Shown piece after piece: positions 40,301 through 52,300 of a stretch of DNA of 64,000 nt (its first letter is position 1; each line of letters opens with the position of its first letter). A model generated the notes under the pieces. It saw only the letters and a program-made list of their open reading frames with translations, was not told the origin of the DNA and did no database searches. A program made the position numbers and the translations under genes. Source of the stretch: Diphasiastrum complanatum (taxonomy: Eukaryota > Streptophyta > Lycopodiopsida > Lycopodiales > Lycopodiaceae); the NCBI GenBank assembly GCA_029204225.1, contig CM055093.1:1487877-1551876 (forward strand), written 5' to 3'.

Positions 40301-43300
40301 AGCTGCTATAAACTTGCCCTAAATGGTATCTTCTTGGTACTTCATCAAAAAACCTAGAAATTCTAGGCAATGTATGAAATTTAGCCAATTAGAATGGGTC
40401 CAAATCCGACCTCATCCATTTATCTACTTGCCAAAAGAAGTACAAACACTAGGCCATTATTGACATACAAAAATCTATCTCTAAGTTGAAATTTCATGTT
40501 GGCCTCAAAATTGCCAAAATATCTCAACTAAACTAGTTGATTTTTTCACACTCTCTCTTCAACTAGTTTTAGCATAGATTTAGATAGAACTCCAAGAGAT
40601 GTTCTATGCTTCATAAAAAAGTCTTTTCCCAATGCTTTTCTATGTTGCCAATGCTTGAGCATACGCAAACAAACTTGCCAACGAAGTGGATACATCACAA
40701 GTTGTCGAAATCATCTATCGGTAGTGGAAGTCATCAACACATCCAAGCACACAAGAATTGCTCTATTCCACACTCGTGTAGGCAATACTTGACCGCTCAT
40801 AGACTCATTCCACACAAATCCACACCCAAGTAGATTGGAATCACTAAATCATAAACACAAAAACTTAAGTCTTTTGACAGCACATTAGGTGCACTCACTA
40901 GTAGAACCACTACTTGTGAGCGTGTCCATGCATTGATAGTATAGAAAATCCTATGGTACGGTACCAGTATCATAATACTTCCCTATCTTTAGTTATACAT
41001 TAAGAAATGGATTTTACGAATGTCGTAAATGTCGAATTGACAAAATAGATGATTTGCAAGTAATTGGTACATGGTCAATATATGCTTGCATGTCATGTGT
41101 ACAAGCAACTTCTATTTTTCATTAGTAACTAATCAACAATTGCTTTGTAAGTATAATTGCTTGTCCCTTGGTTTTATTTTTGGCATTGTATGCGTACATT
41201 AGTTCAATATGTAACTAATCAGCAATTGCTAGTTTGTATGTGTAACTGCTTGTCCCTTGTGGTTTCCTTTATAGCATTGTTTGCGTACATTAGTTGAATT
41301 ATGTCACAATCTCTTTTCATCATCAAAGTGTACAAGTGTCTGTTTGTGATCAAGCCCTTAAGTTTGATGATTTTCTTATTCCCAATTATCCACTGGCTTC
41401 CACTTTTATCTATTTGGCCACCCTTAGTTTATTTTATGCCACTCATCGCTCCCAAAAATTTGACCACTTCATTACCTGCACGTCTTCATAAATACAATTC
41501 TAGTTCTCAGCCTCGTACATGTTCAGCACCTCTTAGAGACATCAACCATTGCATTGATCTTCATTTGAGATCTTCCCACCTTAAAAGAATGCATCAAACT
41601 AAACCTGTCGAGGTATCAACGCAAATTTTTGAATTGATTGAATCTATCGCCATGTTTCCTAGCATCAACGCTTTGCATCTCATGTCTTGATACTAACATT
41701 TATGCTTTGATTATATGGCCTTAAAGAAAATTACCGTAATAATCATCCTCAGATCCCTTGTATGGGTGCTTTGTTTGTGGTGTTCTCAAATTGGTTAACA
41801 TTCTAGTTATCACCAAATCTGCATCCAACTTAGAGATGAGCAAGAAGCTTTTATCGTCCATGAGGTTCATTCTGACTGAAAAGTGATACCTTTTGGTGTC
41901 TTTAATAACCTTCCACCTTTCAAACCCTTGTAAATCATGTTAATTTGGAAATTATTGGTCGATCTTTTGAAATAACACGAGTATCCCAACTCTGAACTTG
42001 TTTGCCAAGGATTTGAAAGATTTAGTAAACTACCTATGAATTGAAGACTGGTTTTTCCTGTCTGGAAACGCTATTGCTCTTGATCCATCTGAACCTGATT
42101 GTGTTTAGATCTTAATACTTTGTTGGGTGTGGTAGTCATGCTAGAAACCCCATCTGCTATCACTATACTCAACTCACATCTCCTTCAAAAAAATTACTGT
42201 ACTTTTTTACTCCTCTATAGTGGAAATTGGAATGCATAAGCAAAAAATACTTTAATAATACAATGACAGCTCTTACTGCTGCCCTTGTTATTTGCTTACT
42301 CGACTTTTTTGAATGCGTGGATTTTGATGCTATTATTTTCATAGTAGGGGCTGTTCTTCAACAACGAAAGGGATTGATTACTTGAGTAATCATATATTGA
42401 TGAGCTTCAATAGCTGGTTCGCCATTATCTTTACTTAGAAGAGATGGTGACGTTATCTTTTTGGTACCCATTTTGATCTTATTACCTTACTGGTTACTAT
42501 GATATATCTTTTCACAATCTACTGTCCCTTTGCCAGCAACATTACTTTCTTACTATTCTTACTACCTCTCTCAATTGGCACTCTGAGCTACTTGCATTCT
42601 ATCCCGACCGTGCTAGTTTTGTTGATACAAATAAATCACTTCAATATCACTTAATGAGATTGGAATGTGTATAAATTCACACATTTGAGAGGTCAGTAAT
42701 ATCAGTAGGTAAAGCTTAGAAGAAAACATATAGGCAACTGACAAGGTGAAAAATCTATATTAAAGCCACAACTTAGAAACACAAATCTAAACGAGCAAGT
42801 ATTATTGCACTTTTCTACAAGATCATAATTGTTATTTCTTTGCGTTTATTTAGTTTGTGCTTGTGCTTTTCTCTGTGGTCTATCCATCTTGTGTTTTTGT
42901 TCATAACTGTCTCTAAACACCACGTATAGCTTTTCAAATGCGTCTAGTACTAGTCAAATAACTGCCATTTGTTTTCCATTTTTATTTAGAAAAGTTTATA
43001 GTAGCCTGAAACTTTACCTGATCTGGGCTGATGGAAGAATTTTATCTGGATAAGTTTCTTCCTTTGGTTATATTTTTTTCTTACTTAGCAACTTCAATCC
43101 CAGAATCATTCAAAACTTTTGTTAGGAGCAGGGAGTTCAAGTAAAAAATGGTGATCATGATTGAGCTTGAGATGCAGATGAAGAAGGCAGAAGCTCTGGC
43201 AAGATTTGCTGAAGAAGAAAAAGTTTTAGTGGCTGCAAGGCACCACAAAGCACTGCAAGAGGTTTGATTAGTATATCTTTCAAGAAATGTAACGACTTAC

Positions 43301-46300
43301 GGATTTGTTAATACTTCCGGTTGTTATTTGTTCTACGAAATCTTTATCACTCACCCATAATAATTCAATTCTTCTGCACTATAAACCATTACAATGTCAG
43401 AACTGGTACCATTGATGCTTCAATACACTATTCTGAAGGAACGCAACAGAAAAATGCTGCTGGAAGAATCAATAACAATTGCACGTAATCGAAAGAAGAC
43501 TAAAGAACGAGCAGCTTGTATGGAGAGAAGTATTGTGAGATTTGCAGCTCATTCTAAAAGATTTAAGTCAAAAAGGAAGCTAAATCTTGACGATGCTCAG
43601 CTTGGTACATCAGAACGCATAGTTAACTGTATTTTTGAAAGCAAAATAATGTTTGGCCGCTACAATAACGATGTAACTATTGCAATTCCAATTATTATCT
43701 TCCTAGTATCGAGTCACCTTTGTCAAGTGGAAAACCTAGTTTTTTCAGGTGAAGTTTCTTTTCGTTTCTAGTTTTTTCCTATTTGTCAGCTTTCTGCTAT
43801 GTAGATGTAGAGGCAATGTCTAGCTAGTGGCAAGTCTATGAGCATGTGAAGTCCATTTTACAGGGCTTTGCCTTGAGTTGTTACTGCTATAAAATGCCTT
43901 TCTGAAACATGGATTGAATTTGTCTAGTGGGTTCACAAAACCATGTGGTCCATGCTGAGTGTTTCATCTCCTTGTCTGCATAGCTTGACAATTTTGAGAA
44001 GCAACTACTTTTCTAGTATGTATCAGATAGGATTGTAGTATTCTATATATCCCGGCATGTAAGCAGCTTGCAACCCAAGGCAATTATTCTTTCAGTAAGA
44101 AAAACTTGTGTGATTGAGCGTGTGAAAGCAGCTTATGATGCAACTTTATTGCTCTTTTAGTAACTATTTTCACTGAAAGAGCTCAGACAATTAGCATGCT
44201 CTGGTACCCCAGAGTTGAGGGTCTCGGATCTTGATTGTGAATCTAGAACAAAACTTGAAAAGACCTGATTTCAAAATACTTTAAAACATTAGTATCACAA
44301 AATCTCTGTCCCAATTCCTAACTATCTGAAGATATAGAACATTGATGAAGAAAATTGAGAGTGTCTCAAGTGATCCAATAACTAACTCAATAGGAAGATA
44401 TCAAGGTTTCAGAAAGTATAAGAAAGCTGATATGTAATCGACATCTTAACAACCTCTAGACAGATAGAGGAGCCCCTTGGCTCGACAATTTAGAAGACAG
44501 ATAATGCATCTATCTTCTTTGGCAGGGTTGAATCAAGTGGGCAGCACTGAGGGTCATTGTTGCTCCAACAAACAGCTTCTTGGGTGACAAAGAAAGCCCA
44601 AAGATCATCTTCTTGAATCCAAGATCGAGAACAAGGGAGGTAATATTTTTAGCTTAGCTCTTCCAATGGAGAGAGATTGATGTGCTAGATATTCAGACTA
44701 TGTGGCACCATAACATTTGGTGATGTCATTGGGCAACCGAAGAAGATATGACTTATTTGGCCAAAGTGAAGACATATGCAGACAAAGGATCTGTACAAGA
44801 GAAACAGAGTCAATTAGTTGGAAATACACATGCTAAGAGCAGTTGATCAGTTGAATCTCAGATGCACATTATGGAGTATAAATCTCCTAAGATTAGATGG
44901 ATATCCGGTTCTTGAGAGGTCAAGACTTTATTTGAGTGGTAGAGGAACTTACAATAATGGAAGAATCTGTTCCAATCAAACTTCATACTTTCTTGGTAAA
45001 GTTTGCAAAGATAATGGCTCAATTGGCAAGTTTTGGCAAAAGTTATTCTGGAAATCAAAATTCTGTTTGAAATATCAGTTGTGCAGATCATTTTAAAGTG
45101 GAAAATCATATTGAGAGAATATGTCAGTTACAATGAGATATTTTTTAGGCATGTGCTCCCTGAAAGTAACATGACTATGAATCATATCTACCCTTGGCAT
45201 ACTGTAAGTGTTTTTTACCTGGGTTGGTGCACAACAGTCAGCCTCAAGCTTTAACTTAAGGTTGGAAAATGAATCTCCATAGACAGAGCTGTGATAGATT
45301 GGTGACATGTATAAGTGTGTGTCGTTGATGAATTTATGTTTTTGGAAGACATGTAAATGGAAATTTTCTGCTAGGAAGCTATATATATACTTTTAGATGT
45401 AGAAAACTCTGATGCTATCTATCTAGTCATGATGGGTGGAGATGTGTGTGCACTATGCATGAGCTATGCTTGAACGGGGTGGTCACTACCAAAGCCAGTG
45501 ATAGACGAGGTATGATGACGGTGGCATGGGAATAGTAGCTCCTATTTCTCAACCATGGCATTGCAGTATACAATATAATAGCTTGATGGACGTGATTTAA
45601 TTTTTATTTGTGTAACTTAATTCTAAGATCTTTGAAAAGGTGCATCAAAACAATACATGATGAGTCTTGCTCATGGAAGTTCATTTCCTAGAACTTAAAG
45701 TGATGAGAATGTTATATCCTTAATGGACATATTGGGGCTGGCTCATAGTTTGGGTCAATGGCCTTGTTAGCAAGGACAAGACTTCAAGAGCAAGTGCTGG
45801 TAATGTTGATGACTCAAGGCCATGTAAGAGCAAGTGCTGGTAATGTTGACGACTCAAGGCCATGTAAGCAATCCAACCCTTGAGAGATGATTCATTCTTG
45901 GAGAAACACCTCCAAGAGGATTGAGAAATATGGTACAAGTTTAGAGCTTAGTTGCTATGCAAAGTCATCCTCCCAAGTGAGCATATGTGTATGGGATGCA
46001 AGTGCTGATTGCATGGGTCAAAGATGGCTAAGGTTCTAGGCTCGGGGGTGGGCTTGGGGGGTAGCTCATGGAGGGGAGTTATAGTTGGGTGGTGGGTCAT
46101 GTAGCAATCGCTTTGGTGCTACGATCATGTTTACTACTATTTCATGGTTATGGTGCATTGGAACAAAGGAGTATGGTAATTAGGTGAAGTTTGGATCTGA
46201 GCTTTTTTTTTTGCCTTACCCCTTTCAAACCTTCCTAAGCTCATAATAATGAAGATTCTCAAGAATGGTTCTAGGGCTAAAAAGTTGAAGTTCTATTGTG

Positions 46301-49300
46301 GTTCTTTGACTTTGAATTTTCTGAAGTTCTAGTCAAAGTACAATTGAGGTAAGCTTGTATTTTTTCAATATATCCTCCTCAGGTATGTGTGGCTGTGTCC
46401 CTGAACCTCTTTCTCTGCCTCTTCCCCTACCTCTGCCTCTGCCCTTGCCTCTGCCTCTAGGTCTACTAGGGCCTCGCCGCGGCCGTTGCTCCCTCTGCCT
46501 GTGATGCTGTTGCCTCTGGCTCAACATGTAAATCCATCAGGCATACCCTACACCTAACCTCCCTCTCTGTGTATGGGTGATGCAAGCTCGACCTGTGTCT
46601 CGGCATCAAGATCCACCAACCCCACATCATCTCCAATGTCCATCTCCATTTCATCATCCAAGGCCTCATCCTCCCCATCCTCATCATCATCCAATCCTTA
46701 TTCAGCCTCATCCCCACCCTCCTCTCCTGCATCCTCTGCATCGGCCCTGGCCATGGATCTAGTGGTACAGCTCTGCCTACTATCATGACGTGCCAGCTCT
46801 TGATGATACTTTGAAAAGATCTCATCATCAGCCACAGCCTCCGTATGCATGGCCTGCTGCAATATCCATGGATATGAGGCAACGGGATTCACCTGCCTAG
46901 GTGTACCATCTCTCTGCATGTGCCTGACTAGCCTCAAATTGGTGGTGCAATAAACCAACTTGTTCAGCTGGGGAACGCTGAGCTTGTTACGTCTCTTTGT
47001 GTGCATAAGAGACCAACTGCTCCAATTCCGCTCACAAGCCGAAGCGGAACAATTCGGAGCAAGGATGCGAGTGGCACGAGTAGTAATATCAAGGGAGGAA
47101 TTGCCAACCACACCCCATCATGCTCCAGCAAAAACTCGTCATACTCACCCTGAGATCCAATGAAACGTCCCTGTCTGCGCTCAAAATCTAGCATCTGTCT
47201 CTCGATCCTGCGCAACAAGGGGCCATGACCTCATCAAAAAATGATCGTTGAAGGTCTCCGATCCTATCCATTAACTTGTAAATGAGGCCGACTGTAGAAC
47301 CCTCTCGATCCACGAACCTCAGCACATGGTACATTGGCTGTAGGACCTCAACCAGCTGCTCAGCCTGTCCCAAAAATCATCTCCAGAAACAATCCTCTGA
47401 AACCTAAGTCCAGTCGGCTCGTAGCTACAATGCCATTGTGTGAACTTAGGGCTGGCAAGCTGCAATCTCTCTCATCATGTCATGAAAGATATTGTTGTTG
47501 TCCAAGGAAAATGCAAGGTAGCCTTCATAGAAAAATTGGCATGTAAGTCTAGTGGTTGCCTCATGGTGTGTTCGTTGCCACCCTGCAGGCATTGTGGTCT
47601 GTCGATATTTTGCCTGCCCTGCCCTGTCCTGTGTAGTTGCATGCGGTCGTGGCTTGACTCTAAGGCGTGTGTGTGCCACCCTGTGCTCTCTCCCCAACAC
47701 CACCCATGGTTGCCATAGGAACTGTTCCCTTTGTTGAACTGGGCCACTACCCTTAGTAGGCCCTTCTCCAACTAACTCCCTTGATGAAAAAGCCTCTCCT
47801 ATAGATAATGGACCTGCTGTTGTGGCTGATGGTGGTCGTGATGGGCCTACCTTTGCCGATGAAGTGCATGATGGCCCTGCTCCTGATGGACTTGGCCATG
47901 ATGGCCCTGCTGCTAGGGCTGATGGATTAGGGCGTGAGGCCCTGCTGCTCTGATGGAGGCCGTGATGGGCCTGCTGCTGATGAACTAGGCCGTGATGGCC
48001 CTGCCCCGCTACCGCTATCTGTTGATCCTGTGCCAATAGAACTTAACTGCCCACCAATCTGTACCCTGGGCCCAGTCGCTGCTGCTGCTCCTCCATATGT
48101 GCAGTTATGGATTCGGCTCATTTCATTCGCCACATCCATTTACATTTACTTTACTTTATGCATAAGTAGGCCTTGGGCCCTTTTTTATTCATTATTGACA
48201 CTTAGACTATATGGTTGGCCTTGGGCCTTATTATTCATTATTTGGACATATTACTGGAGAGTGGGGGCCTTTTTGGAGGGCGCACTATTATCCCTCCCAG
48301 TTGGGCCCTTACCACTGGAAGCTTCCTTTTAGGGATTCCTCTAGGCTATAATTAGGGAATCTATGTCATTTGTTACTCAGCTGATGATATTGATCTCTCT
48401 CTTTAGTCTCTTTAATCTCTCTTTCCTGCTTTCTAGGGTTAAGTCTTGCTTATGTGATGCTTTCATGGCCTAGCTCTAGATCAGTTGTGGTTTCATTCGT
48501 AACTTGGTATCAGAGCACTTTCCTTTGCACCACTTTTTCAGATTTAGTAGAGGCTGTCCAGCGCCTTGATAATTCGTCGATTTTTTCATCATATTTCATT
48601 GTTTTTTTAGATTTGGTAAAGGCTGGCCAGCGCCCTACTACCTGTTGGAATATCAATCCACACTCTAGAGAGAACTACCAAACAGGGCGGATAGCTCAGT
48701 GGTAGAGCATCCCATCCGGTATGAGGGAGGTCCTGGGTTCGAATCCTAGTCTGTCCATCCATATTATGATTTATGGATTTCTAACATGGTATCAGAGCCA
48801 AGTTAGACCTAACAGTTCATGGTGTCAAAGCCATGGTTAGGTGGCCCAAGTTGTAGGGCAGGTGACAGCTAGGACCCCAACCAAGTGTGGCTTGAGGGGG
48901 GGTGTTGGAATATCAATCCACACTCTAGAGAGAACTATCAAACAGGGCGGATAGCTCAATGGTAGAGCATCCCATCCGGTATGAGGGAGGTCCTGGGTTT
49001 GAATCCTAGTCTGTCCATCCATATTATGATTTATGGATTTCTAACACTACCTTGTCACTTTCGTCGATTTTCTCCACCGATTTGCTGCCCATTTCGTGGC
49101 TTGATTGGAGGCTGTCCAGTGCCCTACTTCATCACCATTTTCAGCGGTTTTCTCCATTTTTTTTCAGGTTATGTGCGGATTTTGGAAGCTGCTGCCCGGC
49201 ACCCTACTACCTTGCCATCTTCGACGGATTTCTCCACCGATTTCCTGTCCACTTTCTTGATTGTTTGGAAGCTGTCCAGTGCCCTACTTCATCACCATTT

Positions 49301-52300
49301 TTCAGCGGTTTTCCCATCATTTTGCAGGACATTTGTGGATCTTACTAGCTGCTGCCCAGCACCCATTTTCAGCTCTCTCTCTCTCTCTCCACTTGTTTTG
49401 CAGATTATCACCATCATTTGGAGGAGGACTGGTGCCCTACTGCCCATTTTCCAGCCCACCCTCACCTACTTCCAGCACCCTACTTTACTTTTCCATTTGC
49501 TGTCCACAACTCAACCTATTTGCACTCTTTTCCAGCCCACCCCTCTTTGCATCGTCTCCACCTTCTTTCTACTGATTTTCCAGCTTTGCTTGCTGGCTGC
49601 CTAACCCTCTCTTTTTGGAACCCTTCCTTATTTGGCTGTCCATTTTCCAGCCATCTACTCCACTATTTGTTACTTCTTTCTCTCATTATTTGGTTGCTTT
49701 TTGCAGGCCCCCCTTATCTCTATTTGGTGGCTGCGCGGTATCTCTTCATCTTACTACAATTTTCAGCACGCTTTCGTTTGCAGTTGTGTACTTACACTAT
49801 TTGTCATGTCTTTTCATTGGCGTACCTGTTGTGACGACTTATGTCCTCTCCTTCAGTTCGTCCACTTGATTAGCATCTTGTCTCAATGTCGTAGTTTCCT
49901 CATTATGGCACATTCACCGACCCCGAGTGAGACTGTTCAGGAGAACCTATCTGATCAGTTTCGTCGCATGGATGATACCCTTTTTGGCCTCGTTCCTCGC
50001 CTAGATACGGTTATGACCGGGTTTGCCACTATGCAGTCACAGAATGATTCTTTACAGCCCCATGGTCCTGGTAAAGCTCCTGTTTATCCTTCATTTGGGA
50101 CTTCCCCTCCATTTGGATTTCCATCTTCTTCTGCTAGTCAACCTGGTGGTGGACAGTTCCTTCCACCTAACCACCTCCTGGTTTCTTTCCACGTCCCCCA
50201 GTTCCTGAGCCACACTTTGCTCGAGATTTTCGTGATAGGGTACAACTTGCTACCTATTCCGGTTCCTCTGACGGGAACTTATTAGAGAATTGGTTTGCTA
50301 AGCTTGACACATATTTTCAGATCTACCCTAAGACTGATCCTCAGAAGATCCAGTTGGCTGCTTCACACTTAGATGGACGTGCTGCCACATGGTGGCGGGT
50401 CTATTGAGCTGATCCTGATTGGGAAGGCCTCCATATCTGGCCTACCTTTCGCCGTGACCTCCGTCATGCTATGATTGATCCTCAGTGCTCAATCGCCAGC
50501 GTGATACATTCCGTAGTTTCACTCAGACTAGTGATCTTGCTTCCTATACAGATCAGTTTATGGAGTTTTCTTATCTTTTCACAGATTTATAGCCCACTGA
50601 GCTTATTTCTTGTTACATTGCTGGGCTTCGTGGTGTTTTACGTTATGATGTTTTTTCCTTCTGTCCTCCCACACTTGTTGAGGCGATGTCTCTTGCCAGT
50701 ACTTTACAGCATAAGTACTCTGACATCCTTCCTTCCCGCTTCTCCCAACCCCGTCCTTCTGCTTCATCTTTTCCCGCTACATCCACCTCTACACCTTCCC
50801 CTTCTGTTTCGGCTCCTTCCATTGTCCCTTCGTATCCTCGTCCTCTGACCCCTCGTCCTGCTTTTGTCCAACGTTACACGTCTGCAGAGTTCGCTTATCT
50901 TCAACCGGATCGTCTTTGCTTTCGTTGTAAGAGTCCTGACCATTTTGCCCGTGATTGCCGTCAGCCCCTCCCTACTACTACTGCTGTTTTTTACCATGAG
51001 GGCACTACTCCAGATGATTTCGATATCTACGTTCATATTTTTGATGAGCATGACCTATCTCCTGAGCCTTCCACTGATTTACTTCCTGCTACTTGCCATG
51101 CTCAGCTAGCCTATGCTACTTGGACAGGGCGTCTTGGTCCTCGCTCCATTCGGTTACGTGTACGCACTACTGATTGTGAGTATATTGCTTTAGTTGATAC
51201 CGGCAGCACTCATTCTTTTATCAGCAGTTATATCACCAGTTGGATCCGTGCTTCACCTGTTCCTGCTCCACAGCCTCTCACAGCCTCTCACAGTTGAGGT
51301 TGCCAGTTCACACTCTTTTCCTAGTTCTCAGATGTTTAAGGGTTTACTATACCGCATTGGAGACTTTTTTGGACAAGGAGATCTTTACATTATTCTTATG
51401 GAGTGTTATGATCTTATCTTTGGTGCTGATTGGTTTGCATCTCTTGGGGCCGTTACACTGGACTTGACACAACAGACATTGACATTTGTACATGGTGTAG
51501 TTACACACTCACTTGTTGGCATTGATTCTTAGGGAGACTTCCAGTTGATCACTAGGAAGCAGTTTATTCGCGACCTGCCGAAGGCTCATTGCGCAACCTT
51601 ATTATGTGTTCAGCGTGCAGTAGCAGTTCCTCCAGTTTCTACTTCAACAGCTGTTCCTCAGTATGCTTTTGTCCTTTCAGAACCTACGACGCTACCATCA
51701 TAACGTGATGTGAACCACCATATTGACTTGTGTCCTGGTTCTGCTCATCCTTCTCGTCCCCCTTATCGTATGTCTCGATCTGAGCGTGATGAGCTTGAGC
51801 TCCAGATTACTGCCTTGTTAGATCAGGGTCTCAGCCCTTTTGGTGCCCTTGTTCTCCTTGTTAGTAAGAAAGATGGTACCAAACATCTTTGTATTGATTA
51901 CCGTGCTTTAAATAAGTTGACTATTTGTAATCAGTATCCTATTCCACACATGGATGGCCTCTTTGACCAGCTCGGTACCTCTAAGATCTTTTTTAAGAGA
52001 GATCTTCGTTTTGGATATTACCAGATTAGGATGCACTCTTCTGACGAACATAAGACTGCTTTTCATACTCATCTTGGTTTATATGAATTTCGTGTGCTTC
52101 CTTTTGGTGTTACTAATGGCCTTCCTATGTTCCAGAATGTGATGAATAACATCATGCGTCCGCTTCTTGGTCATTGTGTCTTGGTTTATTTTGATAATAT
52201 TCTTATTTTTAGCCAGTGTCTTGCTGAGCATGTTTCCCACCTTTCCTCTGTTTTTCAGTTACTTGTACGTTACTGTTATTTGCTAAGTTGTCTAAATGTT

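Larger units (their letters stand above)
48643..49046 (+). mobile_element. 404-bp TRIM with a tRNA-like Pol III module in each LTR
   Basis: Two 144-bp LTRs (48643-48786, 48903-49046) differ at only three positions. Both run TGTTGGAATATC to TTTCTAACA. The PBS TGGTATCAGAGCC starts at 48787 with no gap, and the polypurine tract GAGGGGGGG ends at 48902. The interior is 116 bp and non-coding. CTACC is duplicated at 48638-48642 and 49047-49051, proving insertion into the leader repeats of Ty3 element A. Each LTR contains a 73-nt tRNA-like segment with A and B boxes. TRIMs need proteins from other LTR elements. The Cassandra family carries 5S RNA in its LTRs, and this one has a tRNA-derived module instead. 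Confidence 0.96.

Noticed and set aside
43143-43177. Start codon at 43148 giving a separate gene beginning [15 protein letters not shown]
   Set aside because: An in-frame TAA lies just upstream and the downstream part fits as an internal exon in phase with 35640-35756. An acceptor at 43178 explains it better.
46573-46788. Ser/Pro-rich plus-strand frames at 46573-46788
   Set aside because: They are the complement of low-complexity tail sequence of the minus-strand hAT relic.
48685-48757. Calling the tRNA-like segment a working tRNA gene
   Set aside because: The anticodon arm has only four pairs and an 11-base loop, there is no terminator, and the segment is part of a duplicated LTR.
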